From Neisseria meningitidis (GTDB lineage: Bacteria > Pseudomonadota > Gammaproteobacteria > Burkholderiales > Neisseriaceae): a DNA stretch of 64,000 bases. The notes under the pieces are model-generated. The model was not told where the DNA came from. It did not search any database and worked only from the letters and a program-made list of their open reading frames with translations. Made by a program: the position numbers and the translations under genes. The stretch is taken from assembly GCF_900638555.1 (NCBI RefSeq), contig NZ_LR134525.1:310001-374000 (forward strand), read 5' to 3'. Positions 17,403-26,396 of the stretch are shown here, in pieces (within the stretch, counting starts at the first letter, position 1; the number at the start of each line of letters is the position of its first letter).

Positions 17403-19448
17403 ATGTTGATTTCAGCGGTTGAGTTGGCGGGCTTGCAACTTCCAAAGCTGCCGAACAGTAGACAAGGCATCGAGTACCACGCCAAAAAGAATAATTGGCC
17501 GTTTGAAGAGGTTGTAGGACAGGCTCGAGGCGGCAAGCTTAAGAAATATTTGGTTTCCGCCCTCCCTTCGGAGATTCAGGCGGCCATACAGGAAAAACAG
17601 GCGGCAACATTGTTGGCCAAGGTGCCGATGTTGCCGGCAGAAGTAAAAAAACCGCTTCGGCAAAATAAAAAGATGCGGCAGTTGGGTTTGATACCGTGCG
17701 AGGAAGGTTTGGCGCGGTTGGACGACAGGCAGACGGAAACGGCCCACGCGCGTTGTGCGATTGTCGCCTATGTATTGCCGCTGCATGAATTGGCGGGTAT
17801 GCCGATTAAGAAGGCGGTGGCGTTTGTGGCAGCTGAAGCGGCAGCAGGCAGGTTGCCGGAGGATGTGGCCAAGCTGATTCCGTTGGCGAATGCGCGGAAC
17901 AACGGCGAACGCAGTTTAAGCGAACCGACTTTATACCGATGGGTGCGGGCTTACCGTGCGGCATCGGACAGTATGAGCCGCCTCTTGGCACTTGCGCCGG
18001 TGAAAACACGGGAAAAGACGCCGCTGCTGGCGATTGACTGGCTGCCTTACTTCTTGATGTTTTATCAGCGGCCGAACAAGCCGACGATGATGGCGGCGGC
18101 GAAGAAACTGGCGCAATGGTATCTGGAACAGGGAAAAATCGAGCAGATGCCGAGCTATGACCAGATTCAAACAGTGATGAAACGGTTGCCGGAACATATG
18201 AAGGAGCGCGGCAGGCGCACGGGGTCGGCTTATAAGGCTTTGCTGCCTTACATTGATAGAGATTGGACGGCGTTGAAACCGAACGATGTCTGGGTGGGCG
18301 ACGGCCACAGCTTTAAAGCAAAAATCCGGCATCCGATGGGCTATCTGTTTACGCCGGAAGTGACAATGATTGTGGACGGTTGCAGCGGTGCGGTCGTGGG
18401 TTGGAGTGTGGCGCTGTCGGAAACGGCGGTAGCGGTGGCGGATGCTTTGCGCCACGGGATGACGCATTTCCCGCCACCTTTGGGTTATTACTCGGATAAC
18501 GGCTCGGGTGAAACGGGCGATATGCTGGATAAGGAAACGACGGGTATTTTGCCGCGTATCGGTATCGAGCATTTTACGGGCATTCCGGGCAATCCGCAGG
18601 GGCGCGGCAAGATTGAACGGCTGTGGCAGACCATTACGATTCCTTTGGCCAAGCAGTATGCGACTTATCAGGGCAAGGATGCGGATGCCGAAACATTGAG
18701 AAAGGTATCGAATGCGCTGGCGAGTGCGCAGAAGGTGCAGAAAAAGGGCAAGGAACTGAGCAAGGCGCAGGAAGCGGCGCTGTCGGCGGCACCGACTTGG
18801 GCGCAGTTTATAGCGGATTTGGAAGAAGCGGTACGCCGATACAACTTTGAACACGAGCACCGCAGCCTGCCGAAAAATCCGGAAGCGGGACGGCATTTTA
18901 CGCCGATGAAATATTACGAATACCGGATGGAAACGGACGGCATGAGGGTGAAAACGGATGTATTAAGCCCGCTGGAGTTGGATTTTATGTACCGTCCGGA
19001 GGAAGAACGCATCCCCGACCGCGGAGCGGTGTCTCTGCACAATAATACTTACTTCCACCAAGAATTGCTGGATTACAGCGGTCAGAAGGTACGGGTGGCT
19101 TACGACATCCACGATGCCGACCATGTGATTGTGAAGGATATGCAGGGCAAGGTGATTTGCAAAGCGGTATTCAACGGCAACAAACGGGCGGCATTTGCGG
19201 AAACGCGGATGGAACAACTGGCCGAACGCCGCCGCAAAGGCCAGGCCAAACGTCTGCAAGACAAGATGGATTTAATCGAGGCACAACGCCAATCGGCCGC
19301 GCCGATTATCGAGCAGCAGCCTGATTTCGGCGAATTTTTGAAGCTGGAAACGGAAAGCGGCGGGTTGGTAGAGGTGGAAAACAGGCCGTCTGAAAGCGGC
19401 AGGGGCAAGAAGAAGTTACGCGATTTTTTATGGGAAGACGCCGGTTAG
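17403..19448 (+). CDS. Mu-type DDE transposase (A protein)
   Basis: Catalyses integration and replicative transposition of the phage. The 681 residues (Mu A has 663) begin with a winged-helix domain (LPNSRQGIEYHAKKNNWPFE). The RNase-H-like core has candidate catalytic residues D300 (VWVGDGHSFK), D365 (YYSDNGSG) and E405 (GRGKIERLW). A positively charged C-terminal region (MEQLAERRRKGQAKRLQ) is where Mu A meets B and ClpX. No strong ribosome site is visible. B follows after 41 bases. Confidence 0.95.
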   Translation: MLISAVELAGLQLPKLPNSRQGIEYHAKKNNWPFEEVVGQARGGKLKKYLVSALPSEIQAAIQEKQAATLLAKVPMLPAEVKKPLRQNKKMRQLGLIPCEEGLARLDDRQTETAHARCAIVAYVLPLHELAGMPIKKAVAFVAAEAAAGRLPEDVAKLIPLANARNNGERSLSEPTLYRWVRAYRAASDSMSRLLALAPVKTREKTPLLAIDWLPYFLMFYQRPNKPTMMAAAKKLAQWYLEQGKIEQMPSYDQIQTVMKRLPEHMKERGRRTGSAYKALLPYIDRDWTALKPNDVWVGDGHSFKAKIRHPMGYLFTPEVTMIVDGCSGAVVGWSVALSETAVAVADALRHGMTHFPPPLGYYSDNGSGETGDMLDKETTGILPRIGIEHFTGIPGNPQGRGKIERLWQTITIPLAKQYATYQGKDADAETLRKVSNALASAQKVQKKGKELSKAQEAALSAAPTWAQFIADLEEAVRRYNFEHEHRSLPKNPEAGRHFTPMKYYEYRMETDGMRVKTDVLSPLELDFMYRPEEERIPDRGAVSLHNNTYFHQELLDYSGQKVRVAYDIHDADHVIVKDMQGKVICKAVFNGNKRAAFAETRMEQLAERRRKGQAKRLQDKMDLIEAQRQSAAPIIEQQPDFGEFLKLETESGGLVEVENRPSESGRGKKKLRDFLWEDAG

Positions 19449-19489
19449 TAAAACGGCACATCTTTGACACTTTTTAAGGAAAACGAAAA

Positions 19490-20404
19490 ATGATTGAGAA
19501 ATTAAGACAATTTCTGGAAACCAGCGGCATGAGCCAAAACAAGGCGGCCGACCGCATGGGCGTATCGAGAAGTGCATTGTCGGGCTATTTGAACGGCAAA
19601 TACGACGGCGATATTGCGGGGATGGATAAGAAAGCCGCGCTGTTTCTTGAACAGGAAGGCGACCGGGCGGAATTGAAAAAGCTGGATATTCCCTATGTTG
19701 AAACGGGCACGGCCAAGAAGATGAAAGGTTGGCTGGGTTTGGCGGCATGGCTGGGGCAGCTCGGTATTGTGTATGGCGGTGCGGGCTTGGGTAAAACCAC
19801 GGTATTGAAACAATATGCGGCCACTAACCCGCTGGCTTTGTTGATTGAGCCGGATACAGGCTATACGGCAAAGGTGTTGTTGCAGGAAATCTGCCATGCA
19901 CTGGATTTAAGCGAGAGAGGCAATATCCATGAGCTGACGGAGCGGATTATCAACTGCCTGAAGCGTGATAAGAAGAGCCGCAGCCCGCGTGATGCACACC
20001 GTATTTTGCTGATTGACGAGGCGGAACAGTTACCGACACGCGCACTGGAGAGCCTGCGGCGGATACATGATAAATCGGGCGTGGCGGTGGCGTTGGTGGG
20101 TATGCCAAAGCTGCTGCTGAATCTGAAGGGGCCGAACAGTGAATTCAAGCAGTTGTTTTCAAGGGTATCGGTCAAGATGGAATTGGGCGAGATGCTGCCG
20201 GAAACGGATTTAAAACAGATTGCGGCGGCAGTGTTGAAGACGAACGATGAGGCGGTATTGCAGAAGGTGGTGAAAACGGCCAAAGGCAATGCGCGGAAAC
20301 TGTCGAAGCTGCTGCTGATTGTGGACTATTTGTTGCAGGTTAACCCTGATGTTGATTTGGATGATGATGTAATCGAACACGCGGAAACCTATTTAATCCA
20401 CTAA
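19490..20404 (+). CDS. Mu B-like transposition ATPase
   Basis: AAA+ ATPase that binds target DNA and delivers it to the transposase, giving target immunity in Mu. The 304 residues open with a helix-turn-helix (MSQNKAADRMGVSRSALSGYLNG, in which an HTH of this kind is also seen in Mu B). The ATPase core has Walker A GGAGLGKTT near 96-104 and Walker B ILLIDEAEQ near 172-180, then a C-terminal helical domain. It is co-directional with A. Confidence 0.94.
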   Translation: MIEKLRQFLETSGMSQNKAADRMGVSRSALSGYLNGKYDGDIAGMDKKAALFLEQEGDRAELKKLDIPYVETGTAKKMKGWLGLAAWLGQLGIVYGGAGLGKTTVLKQYAATNPLALLIEPDTGYTAKVLLQEICHALDLSERGNIHELTERIINCLKRDKKSRSPRDAHRILLIDEAEQLPTRALESLRRIHDKSGVAVALVGMPKLLLNLKGPNSEFKQLFSRVSVKMELGEMLPETDLKQIAAAVLKTNDEAVLQKVVKTAKGNARKLSKLLLIVDYLLQVNPDVDLDDDVIEHAETYLIH

Positions 20405-20479
20405 ACCTTTGACAGATAAGGCAATAATTTTTTTACCTTGTTATTTTGTTAAGTTATTGAAATTAAAGGAAAACTAAAA

Positions 20480-20722
20480 ATGGAAAATTTGAAAATGCGG
20501 CATCTGCTCGCCATACCGGCGATTGTGATTGCGGTAACGGCGTGTGCGAACCGCTGCACCGAGCCGGTGCCGGCGTGGAGCCTGTATCAGAACGAGACCA
20601 GTCAGCAGCGGCTGATGCGGGAAAAACAGAATGCGGCTGACTTTGCGGTATTGCAGGCAGAAAAAGCCTATGAACGGATGAGCGATAAAGAGCGGATGAA
20701 AGGGGTGGTTTATGAAAACTGA
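20480..20722 (+). CDS. Small lipoprotein-like early protein
   Basis: 80 residues with a hydrophobic N-terminus ending AVTACANRC, which could be a lipobox, then a charged helical tail. An internal ATG at 20495 would give a cleaner signal peptide. AAAGGA precedes the first ATG. No family is recognised. It overlaps the next gene by 11 bases. Confidence 0.65.
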   Translation: MENLKMRHLLAIPAIVIAVTACANRCTEPVPAWSLYQNETSQQRLMREKQNAADFAVLQAEKAYERMSDKERMKGVVYEN

Positions 20723-21011
20723 GACGAAAATCTGCAAAAAATGCGGAGAAGAGAGGCCGTTGTTCCGTTTCAAAAAAGACGATGCGTATGCGGGCGGGTA
20801 TAGGCCTGTATGTTACGAGTGTTTAAACGCCAGAGCAAAGGAACTGAAGGCAGTCCGAGACAGTATGGCGGAAAGAAAGATTATCTCTAAAGGCATCAGC
20901 ATAAATGGAGGGAAAACGCATATGGAATTTCCTGAAGAACCTGAATTTATGAAAAACAAATACTGGACCGTTACAAAAACGGATTATAGAAGACCATTAA
21001 AAGGACTTTAA
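20712..21011 (+). CDS. Small zinc-ribbon protein
   Basis: 99 residues. Two Cys pairs, CKKCGEE near 10 and CYECLNAR near 36, form a treble-clef or zinc-ribbon-like site; the rest is basic. AAAGGGG lies upstream. The function is unknown; such proteins in early phage operons often bind nucleic acid (inference). Confidence 0.75.
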   Translation: MKTETKICKKCGEERPLFRFKKDDAYAGGYRPVCYECLNARAKELKAVRDSMAERKIISKGISINGGKTHMEFPEEPEFMKNKYWTVTKTDYRRPLKGL

Positions 21012-21013
21012 CC

Positions 21014-21166
21014 ATGAGTAAACGGTTGGCACGACGGAAGATGCCGAAACACGAATTGAAACGGGTTAAAGCGTTCGCCCTGAAACAGGCGGTCGAGAAG
21101 ATTCGGGCACGGTGGGGCGAGAAAGCGATACGGCTTGCCTCAACAGACAACAAACAGACTGATTAA
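21014..21166 (+). CDS. Small basic early protein (50 residues)
   Basis: Starts two bases after the previous stop with ATG and ends TAA at 21166. The peptide (MSKRLARRKMPKHELK...) is Lys/Arg-rich and predicted helical. Not recognised. Tight packing with its neighbours supports that it is real. Confidence 0.6.
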   Translation: MSKRLARRKMPKHELKRVKAFALKQAVEKIRARWGEKAIRLASTDNKQTD

Positions 21167-21181
21167 ACAAGGAATAAGAAA

Positions 21182-21346
21182 ATGATGAATGAAATGAATG
21201 CGGTAGCGGCTTTGTTGGTTATTGCCATATTGCTGGCGGCGGTAATGACTGTGTTGGTCGAGATATTGGTCGAGCAACGGGTTAAGGAACGGCTGGGGAA
21301 ACTGCTGGATAAGGCGTGCCGACCGGATGACGGGTGGCAGGAATGA
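21182..21346 (+). CDS. Small membrane protein (54 residues)
   Basis: MMNEMNAVAA is followed by a single hydrophobic segment (LLVIAILLAAVMTVLVEILV) and a charged tail. AAGGAATAAG precedes the ATG. Not recognised. Confidence 0.6.
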   Translation: MMNEMNAVAALLVIAILLAAVMTVLVEILVEQRVKERLGKLLDKACRPDDGWQE

Positions 21347-21362
21347 TAAGGAAGGAAATGTG

Positions 21363-21542
21363 ATGAATATGGTACTGACAATTTATTTTTGGTTGGTGGG
21401 GCTGGTCTGTTTTGCCCGTTCCGCCAAAGAGACTTATTACGCGGAATCTTTATACGGTCTGCTGACTGGGCTGTTGGGGGTGATGTGTTCGGCTTTTGTG
21501 GTGTCAGTGTCGGTGGCAAGGGTGATGGGGTGGTTGAAATGA
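21363..21542 (+). CDS. Small membrane protein (59 residues)
   Basis: The ATG at 21363, with AAGGAAATG upstream, gives MNMVLTIYFWLVGLVCFARS and a second hydrophobic segment LLTGLLGVMCSAFVVSVSVA, so probably two membrane helices. Its stop overlaps the next start (ATGA). Not recognised. Confidence 0.6.
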   Translation: MNMVLTIYFWLVGLVCFARSAKETYYAESLYGLLTGLLGVMCSAFVVSVSVARVMGWLK

Positions 21543-21853
21543 ATCAATTGAAAATGACGATCGCCAAACCTGAGACGGAAGATTTTGAAGATGCCTGGGC
21601 ATTTATCAGAATGCTTAATTTGGTGACTTATGATTTGAACCCTCTGAAAACTGATACCGACGGCGAATACGAATATTTGGCGGATGAAGACAAATCTGAT
21701 GTATTAGATGCCGTTGTCGAAAAATTTAACGAATGTAGTCTTGAGTGGATGTTGTCGGCGCTGCAAGCACTGATGTCGCCGGAGATGGGGATTATCAACC
21801 AAGATTCGGATACGTTGGAGTTGCATCCCAAACTGAAAGGCGGTACGGAATGA
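21539..21853 (+). CDS. Acidic early protein of unknown function (104 residues)
   Basis: The ATG overlaps the previous stop as ATGA, showing translational coupling; the longer frame upstream belongs to the previous gene's region. The product (MNQLKMTIAKPETEDFEDAW...) is acidic and helical with no recognised family. Its stop in turn overlaps the next start. Confidence 0.7.
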   Translation: MNQLKMTIAKPETEDFEDAWAFIRMLNLVTYDLNPLKTDTDGEYEYLADEDKSDVLDAVVEKFNECSLEWMLSALQALMSPEMGIINQDSDTLELHPKLKGGTE

Positions 21854-22349
21854 AAGTGCGCTGCCCTACCTGCGGTGCGGTGATGAGCTTAGATGTATTA
21901 ATCGCCCATGATGATGCAGCGAAGCTCTGATTGCCCTGACAGGCATTTCAGACGACCTTTTTAAGGCGGTATTGCGGTATCTGACGCTGTTTCGCCCCGC
22001 CGAAAAGGATTTAAGTTTTAACCGAGTTTCAAAGCTCGTCGGCGAGATTGCGCCGATGATACGGGACGGAAAGATTGTCCGCAACCGCAAAACTTATCCG
22101 GCCCCGCGCGAGGCTTGGATTTGGGCGGCAACGCGATGCCTTGAGGCACGGGACGCGGGAAAACTGACACCGCCACTGACCAGCCACGGTTATTTGTTGG
22201 AAAACATTACGTTTTGGTCGCCTGAAAAGACGGCGGGAACGGCGGTTTTGCCCTCTCCCCAACCATCTCACACGAGAGAGGTGGCAAGCACCAAATTGAG
22301 GAGCGGGTTGGGCGGCTTGATGGAGTGGTCAAATGGAGGAAAACAATAG
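21850..22349 (+). pseudogene. Zinc-finger-containing early gene broken by a one-base deletion
   Basis: An ATG at 21850 (ATGA overlap with the previous stop) starts MKVRCPTCGAVMSLDVLIAHDDA and meets a stop at 21928. One base inserted near 21917-21920 would join it smoothly to the next frame, giving HDDAREALIALTGISDDLFKAVLRYL and then RYLTLFRPAEKDLSF..., so the original protein was about 165 residues. The second half has its own ATG at 21972 but no good ribosome site. The intact protein begins with a CPTC motif; its role is unknown. Confidence 0.75.
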
Positions 22350-22788
22350 CTGGCTGAAAAAAGCAATCGCGCAGGGTTTCATGATGCTCGCCGCCCTAAA
22401 CCTCAAAGGCCGCCCTGCCTCGGCGGATTTGACGGCAGTCGCCGAACTTTGGTTGGTCATACTAAGCGGCCGGTCGTGGCAGCCGGAGCATGACGGGATC
22501 AGGATACAGGCAGCCTTTAGGGCTATCGCGGCGTCCTCGTCAGAGTGGCCAAACCCTGCCGACCTTATCAAGCACCTGCCACCGGGCGAAGTCAGGATGG
22601 TGCCGAGGCTGGAAAAGAAGCACTGCCCGACGGAATACGGCAAAGAGCAGGCCGCCGAACTGAAAAAGATTGTCGGCAGATTGAAAAACGCACCCTGCAT
22701 GAATAGAGATTGGATACACGGGCAACGCCACCGGTCGGTGGACGAATGTAAAAGGATTTATGCCGAAAGGCAGAAGGGAAATAAATAG
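22333..22788 (+). CDS. Early protein of unknown function (151 residues)
   Basis: The ATG is followed by MEENNSWLKKAIAQGFMMLAALNLKGRPA; the middle has WQPEHDGIRIQAAFRAIAASSSEWPNPADLIKHLP, resembling short Mu-like early proteins, and the tail is basic. It overlaps the end of the preceding frame by 17 bases. The family is not recognised. Confidence 0.75.
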   Translation: MEENNSWLKKAIAQGFMMLAALNLKGRPASADLTAVAELWLVILSGRSWQPEHDGIRIQAAFRAIAASSSEWPNPADLIKHLPPGEVRMVPRLEKKHCPTEYGKEQAAELKKIVGRLKNAPCMNRDWIHGQRHRSVDECKRIYAERQKGNK

Positions 22789-22792
22789 CCAA

Positions 22793-22954
22793 ATGAGTAC
22801 GTTTTTTGACAATCAGGAATCCGACTTAATAAACGAATTTCTGACGGAATACTGGGAAGAGTTTGAAAAATTCTCCGCCAACAACGGATTTGATGACGAT
22901 TTATTGAAGCAAATATCAATGGAATTGGAAGGACATAGGAACCATTATGAGTAA
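22793..22954 (+). CDS. Small acidic early protein (53 residues)
   Basis: ATG at 22793 after AAATAGCCAA, giving MSTFFDNQESDLINEFLTEYW. It is very acidic, with no recognised family. Its stop overlaps the start of the DUF3164 gene by 8 bases. Confidence 0.6.
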   Translation: MSTFFDNQESDLINEFLTEYWEEFEKFSANNGFDDDLLKQISMELEGHRNHYE

Positions 22955-23558
22955 CTTAGACATGAAACAATACAAACAGGATGCCAAAGGCAATCTCGTG
23001 CCGCTGGCCAATATTAAAGAAATCGACCTGCTGCGCGACGAGCTGGTGCAGGAAATTGCCGCCAAAGCCCGCGCGGTACAGGATAACTTGATGGCGTTCA
23101 AACGCGAGGCGATGGACGATATCGCAGCGTTTGTACAGTTGAGTGCCGACCGCTATGACGTATCTGTCGGCGGTAAGAAAGGCAATATCAGCCTGCACAG
23201 CTTTGATGGAGCGTACCGCGTCAACCTTGCCATACAGGACACGTTGGTATTTGACGAAGGTTTGATTGCCGCCAAAGCCCTGATTGACGAGTGTATCAAC
23301 GAATGGACGGAAGGCAGTCGCACGGAATTGAAAACACTGATTAACGCGGCCTTCCAAGTGGACAAAGAAGGCAATATCAGCACTGCCCGCGTCCTCGGTC
23401 TGCGCCGCCTGCAAATCACGGATGAAAAATGGCAACGGGCGATGGATGCGCTCTCCGACAGTTTGCAGGTGCATATCAGCAAACCGTTTGTGCGGGTATA
23501 TCAGCGCGGCGAGGATGGGGAGTATCAGTTAATGAATTTGGATGTGGCGAAGGTGTAG
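22947..23558 (+). CDS. DUF3164 family protein
   Basis: 203 residues with the DUF3164 layout seen in Mu-like phages: N-terminal MKQYKQDAKGNLVPLANIKEID, central GKKGNISLHSFDGAYRV and C-terminal RRLQITDEKWQRAMDALSDSLQV...SKPFVRVY. A ribosome site (AGGACATAGGA) precedes the ATG. It is commonly found between B and GemA; its biochemical role is unknown. Confidence 0.85.
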   Translation: MSNLDMKQYKQDAKGNLVPLANIKEIDLLRDELVQEIAAKARAVQDNLMAFKREAMDDIAAFVQLSADRYDVSVGGKKGNISLHSFDGAYRVNLAIQDTLVFDEGLIAAKALIDECINEWTEGSRTELKTLINAAFQVDKEGNISTARVLGLRRLQITDEKWQRAMDALSDSLQVHISKPFVRVYQRGEDGEYQLMNLDVAKV

Positions 23559-23563
23559 GAAAA

Positions 23564-24214
23564 ATGAACGCAAATATAATGATTTATTTGATTGAAGTTA
23601 ATGATGGGCCGGTTGCAAAAGCACTGCGAAGTTTTCAGCAGGACAAGGCCGCAATGCGGCAGGCGTGGCTTGATTGGGCGCGAGAACACTTGCCGTCAGA
23701 CGCGCTAATGCGGGAATGGAGCGATGGGCAAGTGGCAGGGTTTGCGTTCCCTTCAGGCATACCCGATGGATGGAAAAAGCCCAATAAGAACGGAATTTGT
23801 TGGCCACGGCAAAACAACCCAATCCTCAAAACCATGCCACTTAACAAAAGATTTAAACGCCCCGAAGAGTATTTGGAAGAAGTTGGCATCACCGCACCAA
23901 CAATGATTTTTGAAAAGAATAGCGACGGAGAGACTTGGGCATCTTGGGGTATCGGTAATTTCTTTAATCCTGTTCAGTTCGTTTGGGCGGGATTGGAGGA
24001 GGACGCGCCAAAGGGCGTGGTAACTCCTGATTATGCCTACGAGCTTAGAGAAGGGGCTAAGAGAATCAGAAACGGCTGTACGATGCAGCCGCCCGAAGAT
24101 TTTGATTGGCAGAATCTGTTACCGGGCTGCCGTGTCATTCCTCGGTATGAGTGGGATTACTTGGTTGGGAAATGGCAGGAAACACGGAATGATGCCGAAG
24201 AACAGGAGGCTTAA
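23564..24214 (+). CDS. Early protein of unknown function (216 residues)
   Basis: The ATG at 23564 follows the DUF3164 stop by five bases. The product (MNANIMIYLIEVNDGPVAKALRSFQ...) is rich in Trp and Pro with WREHLPSDALMREWSD-like and GIPDGWKKPNKNG segments. No family is recognised. The next start is immediately after its stop. Confidence 0.7.
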   Translation: MNANIMIYLIEVNDGPVAKALRSFQQDKAAMRQAWLDWAREHLPSDALMREWSDGQVAGFAFPSGIPDGWKKPNKNGICWPRQNNPILKTMPLNKRFKRPEEYLEEVGITAPTMIFEKNSDGETWASWGIGNFFNPVQFVWAGLEEDAPKGVVTPDYAYELREGAKRIRNGCTMQPPEDFDWQNLLPGCRVIPRYEWDYLVGKWQETRNDAEEQEA

Positions 24215-24415
24215 ATGGCAAAAATCATTATTGAAATCGAAGACCTGCCCGAGGGCACCGACATTAATTTTAAGGGCGACCTTCCGGCGGCGGATGCAAA
24301 AGACAAAACAGGTGCGCAGCAAACGGCTGTGTTAATCAGCAAGATGATTCAGGCGGCGCAGATGATGGCATCCCCATCCGTAAACATTAGGCCGTCTGAG
24401 ACTGCAAATCCATAA
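24215..24415 (+). CDS. Small early protein (66 residues)
   Basis: Starts at ATG 24215, directly after the previous stop, with AGGAGG upstream. MAKIIIEIEDLPEGTDINF begins a short beta-rich peptide that ends in a hydrophobic helix. A uptake word (GCCGTCTGA) lies near its 3' end. Not recognised. Confidence 0.6.
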   Translation: MAKIIIEIEDLPEGTDINFKGDLPAADAKDKTGAQQTAVLISKMIQAAQMMASPSVNIRPSETANP

Positions 24416-24463
24416 CCCGCGCGGCACGGTCTGCCGCATTTAAATCTAAATAGGAGTCAAAAA

Positions 24464-24739
24464 GTGAATAAATCCGAATTAATCCAAGCCATCGCCGACG
24501 AGGCGGAATTGAGCAAACGCGCTGCGGCGGAGTTTGTCAATGCGTTTGTCAGCGTGGTAACGCAAGAACTGAAAGACGGAAACGACGTTACGCTGGTCGG
24601 CTTCGGCACGTTCCACGCCGCCCAATCCGCCGAGCGTCAGGGACGCAATCCGAAAACGGGCGAACCGCTGACCATCGCGGCGCGCAAAACACCCAAGTTC
24701 CGCTCGGGCAAGGCGTTAAAAGATGCGGTAAACGGTTAA
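24464..24739 (+). CDS. HU-family DNA-binding protein
   Basis: 91 residues starting with GTG (AGGAG upstream). It shows the HU/IHF pattern: NKSELIQAIADEAELSKRAAAEFVNAFVSVV, the beta-arm region GFGTFHAAQSAERQGRNPKTGEPL and AARKTPKFRSGKALKDAVN. Bending of phage ends or enhancer DNA by HU-like proteins is needed for Mu transposition, so a phage-encoded copy in the early operon makes sense. Confidence 0.93.
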   Translation: MNKSELIQAIADEAELSKRAAAEFVNAFVSVVTQELKDGNDVTLVGFGTFHAAQSAERQGRNPKTGEPLTIAARKTPKFRSGKALKDAVNG

Positions 24740-24814
24740 ACGTCTGAAACCCCAAATCCAAGCGGATTTTTGAAAAGTCCGCTTCAGTTTGAAGTTTTAG
24801 CGACGAGGAAAACC

Positions 24815-25249
24815 ATGATGAACACAAACGAACAGTACAAACGCAAGGGGCTGATTGCGAAAATCAAAATCGCGCAAAGCCAGCTTGGGATGGAAGACGA
24901 TGTTTACCGTGCGATGCTGGCGCGTGTGTGCGGCAAAACATCCTGCACGCAGATGAATCTAGCCGAATTGCAGGCGGTGGCGGCGGAAATGAAGCGGATG
25001 GGCTTTAAGCAGACCGCACCGAAGGGCAAAGGTATCCGCCCGCATTTGACACAGGACCGTGCCGCGCTGTTGAACAAGCTGGAAGCGCTGTTGACGGTGG
25101 GCGATAAAAGCTGGCAGTACGCCGACGGGATGGCCAAAAGGATGTTCGGCAAGGATTTGGTACGATTTTTGACACCCGAGCAGCTATACAAACTGGTGCA
25201 GGCGCTGCAAATCCATATCAACAAAGCGAAAAAGGCGGCAGAGCAATGA
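24815..25249 (+). CDS. gemA: GemA/gp16-like early regulator (DUF1018)
   Basis: The ATG at 24815 follows CGAGGAAAACC; the TTG-started longer frame is less likely. The 144 residues have KRKGLIAKIKIAQSQLGMEDDVYRAML near the N-terminus and the basic middle LAELQAVAAEMKRMGF of the GemA family, named in Mu for effects on host gene expression. It overlaps mor by 4 bases, the same order as in Mu. Confidence 0.88.
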   Translation: MMNTNEQYKRKGLIAKIKIAQSQLGMEDDVYRAMLARVCGKTSCTQMNLAELQAVAAEMKRMGFKQTAPKGKGIRPHLTQDRAALLNKLEALLTVGDKSWQYADGMAKRMFGKDLVRFLTPEQLYKLVQALQIHINKAKKAAEQ

Positions 25250-25692
25250 TCAGGGTGGATGAAGAAGATTTTGAGGCGGTGCGCCACCTGCTGCCCGAAA
25301 GTGTGCTGGCACTGATTACGATCATCGGGCTGACAGAAACGGTGGAGCTGGTGAAAAACTTAGGCGGCACGACCTACCCGTTGCGGCAGGGATGCACCAA
25401 AGGCAGCGAATCGCGGCTGGCTTATTTGGAGGAAATCGTCGGCGGTGCGGCGATGGAAAAAATGGTGGAAGCACTGGCCCCCTGCGATTTGTTTATTCCG
25501 AAATGCGAGCAGGCTTTGCTGGAATTGCGTGACCGCCATATCCGCCGCCGCTTCGATGCGCAGACGGGTAAAGGCGTACCGGCTTATGAGGCGGTGAACG
25601 ATTTGGCTTTGGCGCACGCGCTGACCGACCGCCATATCTGGCGGATTCTGAAGAAGCCGGATAATGAGTGTGAGCAAGGCGGGTTGTTTTAA
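25246..25692 (+). CDS. mor: Mor-like activator of middle transcription
   Basis: 148 residues resembling Mor/C of Mu: a helical dimerisation half (ALITIIGLTETVELVKNLGGTTYPL) and a C-terminal helix-turn-helix (VNDLALAHALTDRHIWRILKK). In Mu, Mor switches on the gene for C, which activates late promoters. It ends the early operon, followed at once by a terminator. Confidence 0.9.
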   Translation: MIRVDEEDFEAVRHLLPESVLALITIIGLTETVELVKNLGGTTYPLRQGCTKGSESRLAYLEEIVGGAAMEKMVEALAPCDLFIPKCEQALLELRDRHIRRRFDAQTGKGVPAYEAVNDLALAHALTDRHIWRILKKPDNECEQGGLF

Positions 25693-25698
25693 ATTATA

Positions 25699-25727
25699 AT
25701 GCCGTGGGGATAACACGGCATTTTTTA
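25699..25727 (+). terminator. Terminator of the early operon after mor
   Basis: ATGCCGTG and CACGGCAT form a stem over seven bases, followed by TTTTTT. It separates the early genes from the lipoprotein gene starting at 25740. Confidence 0.85.
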
Positions 25728-25739
25728 TGGGAAATCAAG

Positions 25740-26381
25740 ATGAAGACGTTTTATGTTCTGATGTTGGCCGCAATGCTTGCGGCTTGCGGCGGACAAGAAA
25801 ACAAGCCTGCTGCCGGCGAAAGTCAAACCGATAATCGGGCGCAGCAATATCAGAATCAGCAAAAACAGATTGCCGCACGTTTGGCTGATGAAGAATATTT
25901 CATCGGTGAAAACAATTTGGAACAAATCCGTCTGCACGCCAATTTGAAAGAGCGCGCTCAAAAGCTGTTGTCTTTATTGGCGCAGGCCGACAAGGAAAGC
26001 CGTGTGTGGGTTTTGCCCGGCGATGCAGCCAAAATCAAAGAATTCAATGCGGCTTTCGCGGCGGTGGCAAAATCTGCCGAGGAATCTTTCGGCGGCCCTT
26101 TTCTTGCGGATAAGGCGGGGCTTTATCAATGTACCGCTGCGGCCAATGCGGCTTACGATTATTTTTTCGCCCGGCAGAGAAAGGATGCGCTGACCGAAAA
26201 TTACCGTCAACAATACACGGACAACATAGCTGCCTGCCAAGGGCAAATCCGCACCCCGCCAGCCGCCCAAGCGACAGTGTATGCGCGTAAAGGTATCAGG
26301 CTGCCGTTGAATAATTGTTTGCCGGTATTGGCCGGAGATGAAGAATTTGATACCTACACCTGCCCGATGGAAGTAAAATAG
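25740..26381 (+). CDS. Prophage-encoded lipoprotein (probable cargo gene)
   Basis: The ATG at 25740 gives 213 residues beginning MKTFYVLMLAAMLAACGGQENK, a textbook lipoprotein signal with LAAC lipobox, then a helical charged domain and a C-terminal Cys-containing part. It is flanked by terminators at 25699-25727 and 26397-26426, so it is its own transcription unit with a start only 13 bases beyond the first T-run. No Mu counterpart is known to me. A surface or superinfection role is possible but not shown. Confidence 0.8.
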   Translation: MKTFYVLMLAAMLAACGGQENKPAAGESQTDNRAQQYQNQQKQIAARLADEEYFIGENNLEQIRLHANLKERAQKLLSLLAQADKESRVWVLPGDAAKIKEFNAAFAAVAKSAEESFGGPFLADKAGLYQCTAAANAAYDYFFARQRKDALTENYRQQYTDNIAACQGQIRTPPAAQATVYARKGIRLPLNNCLPVLAGDEEFDTYTCPMEVK

Positions 26382-26396
26382 GCCGTCTGAAACCCA

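Noticed and set aside
23951..24030. Possible additional frameshift in the 216-residue early gene
   Set aside because: The frame reads continuously with sensible composition; no better join exists in another frame.
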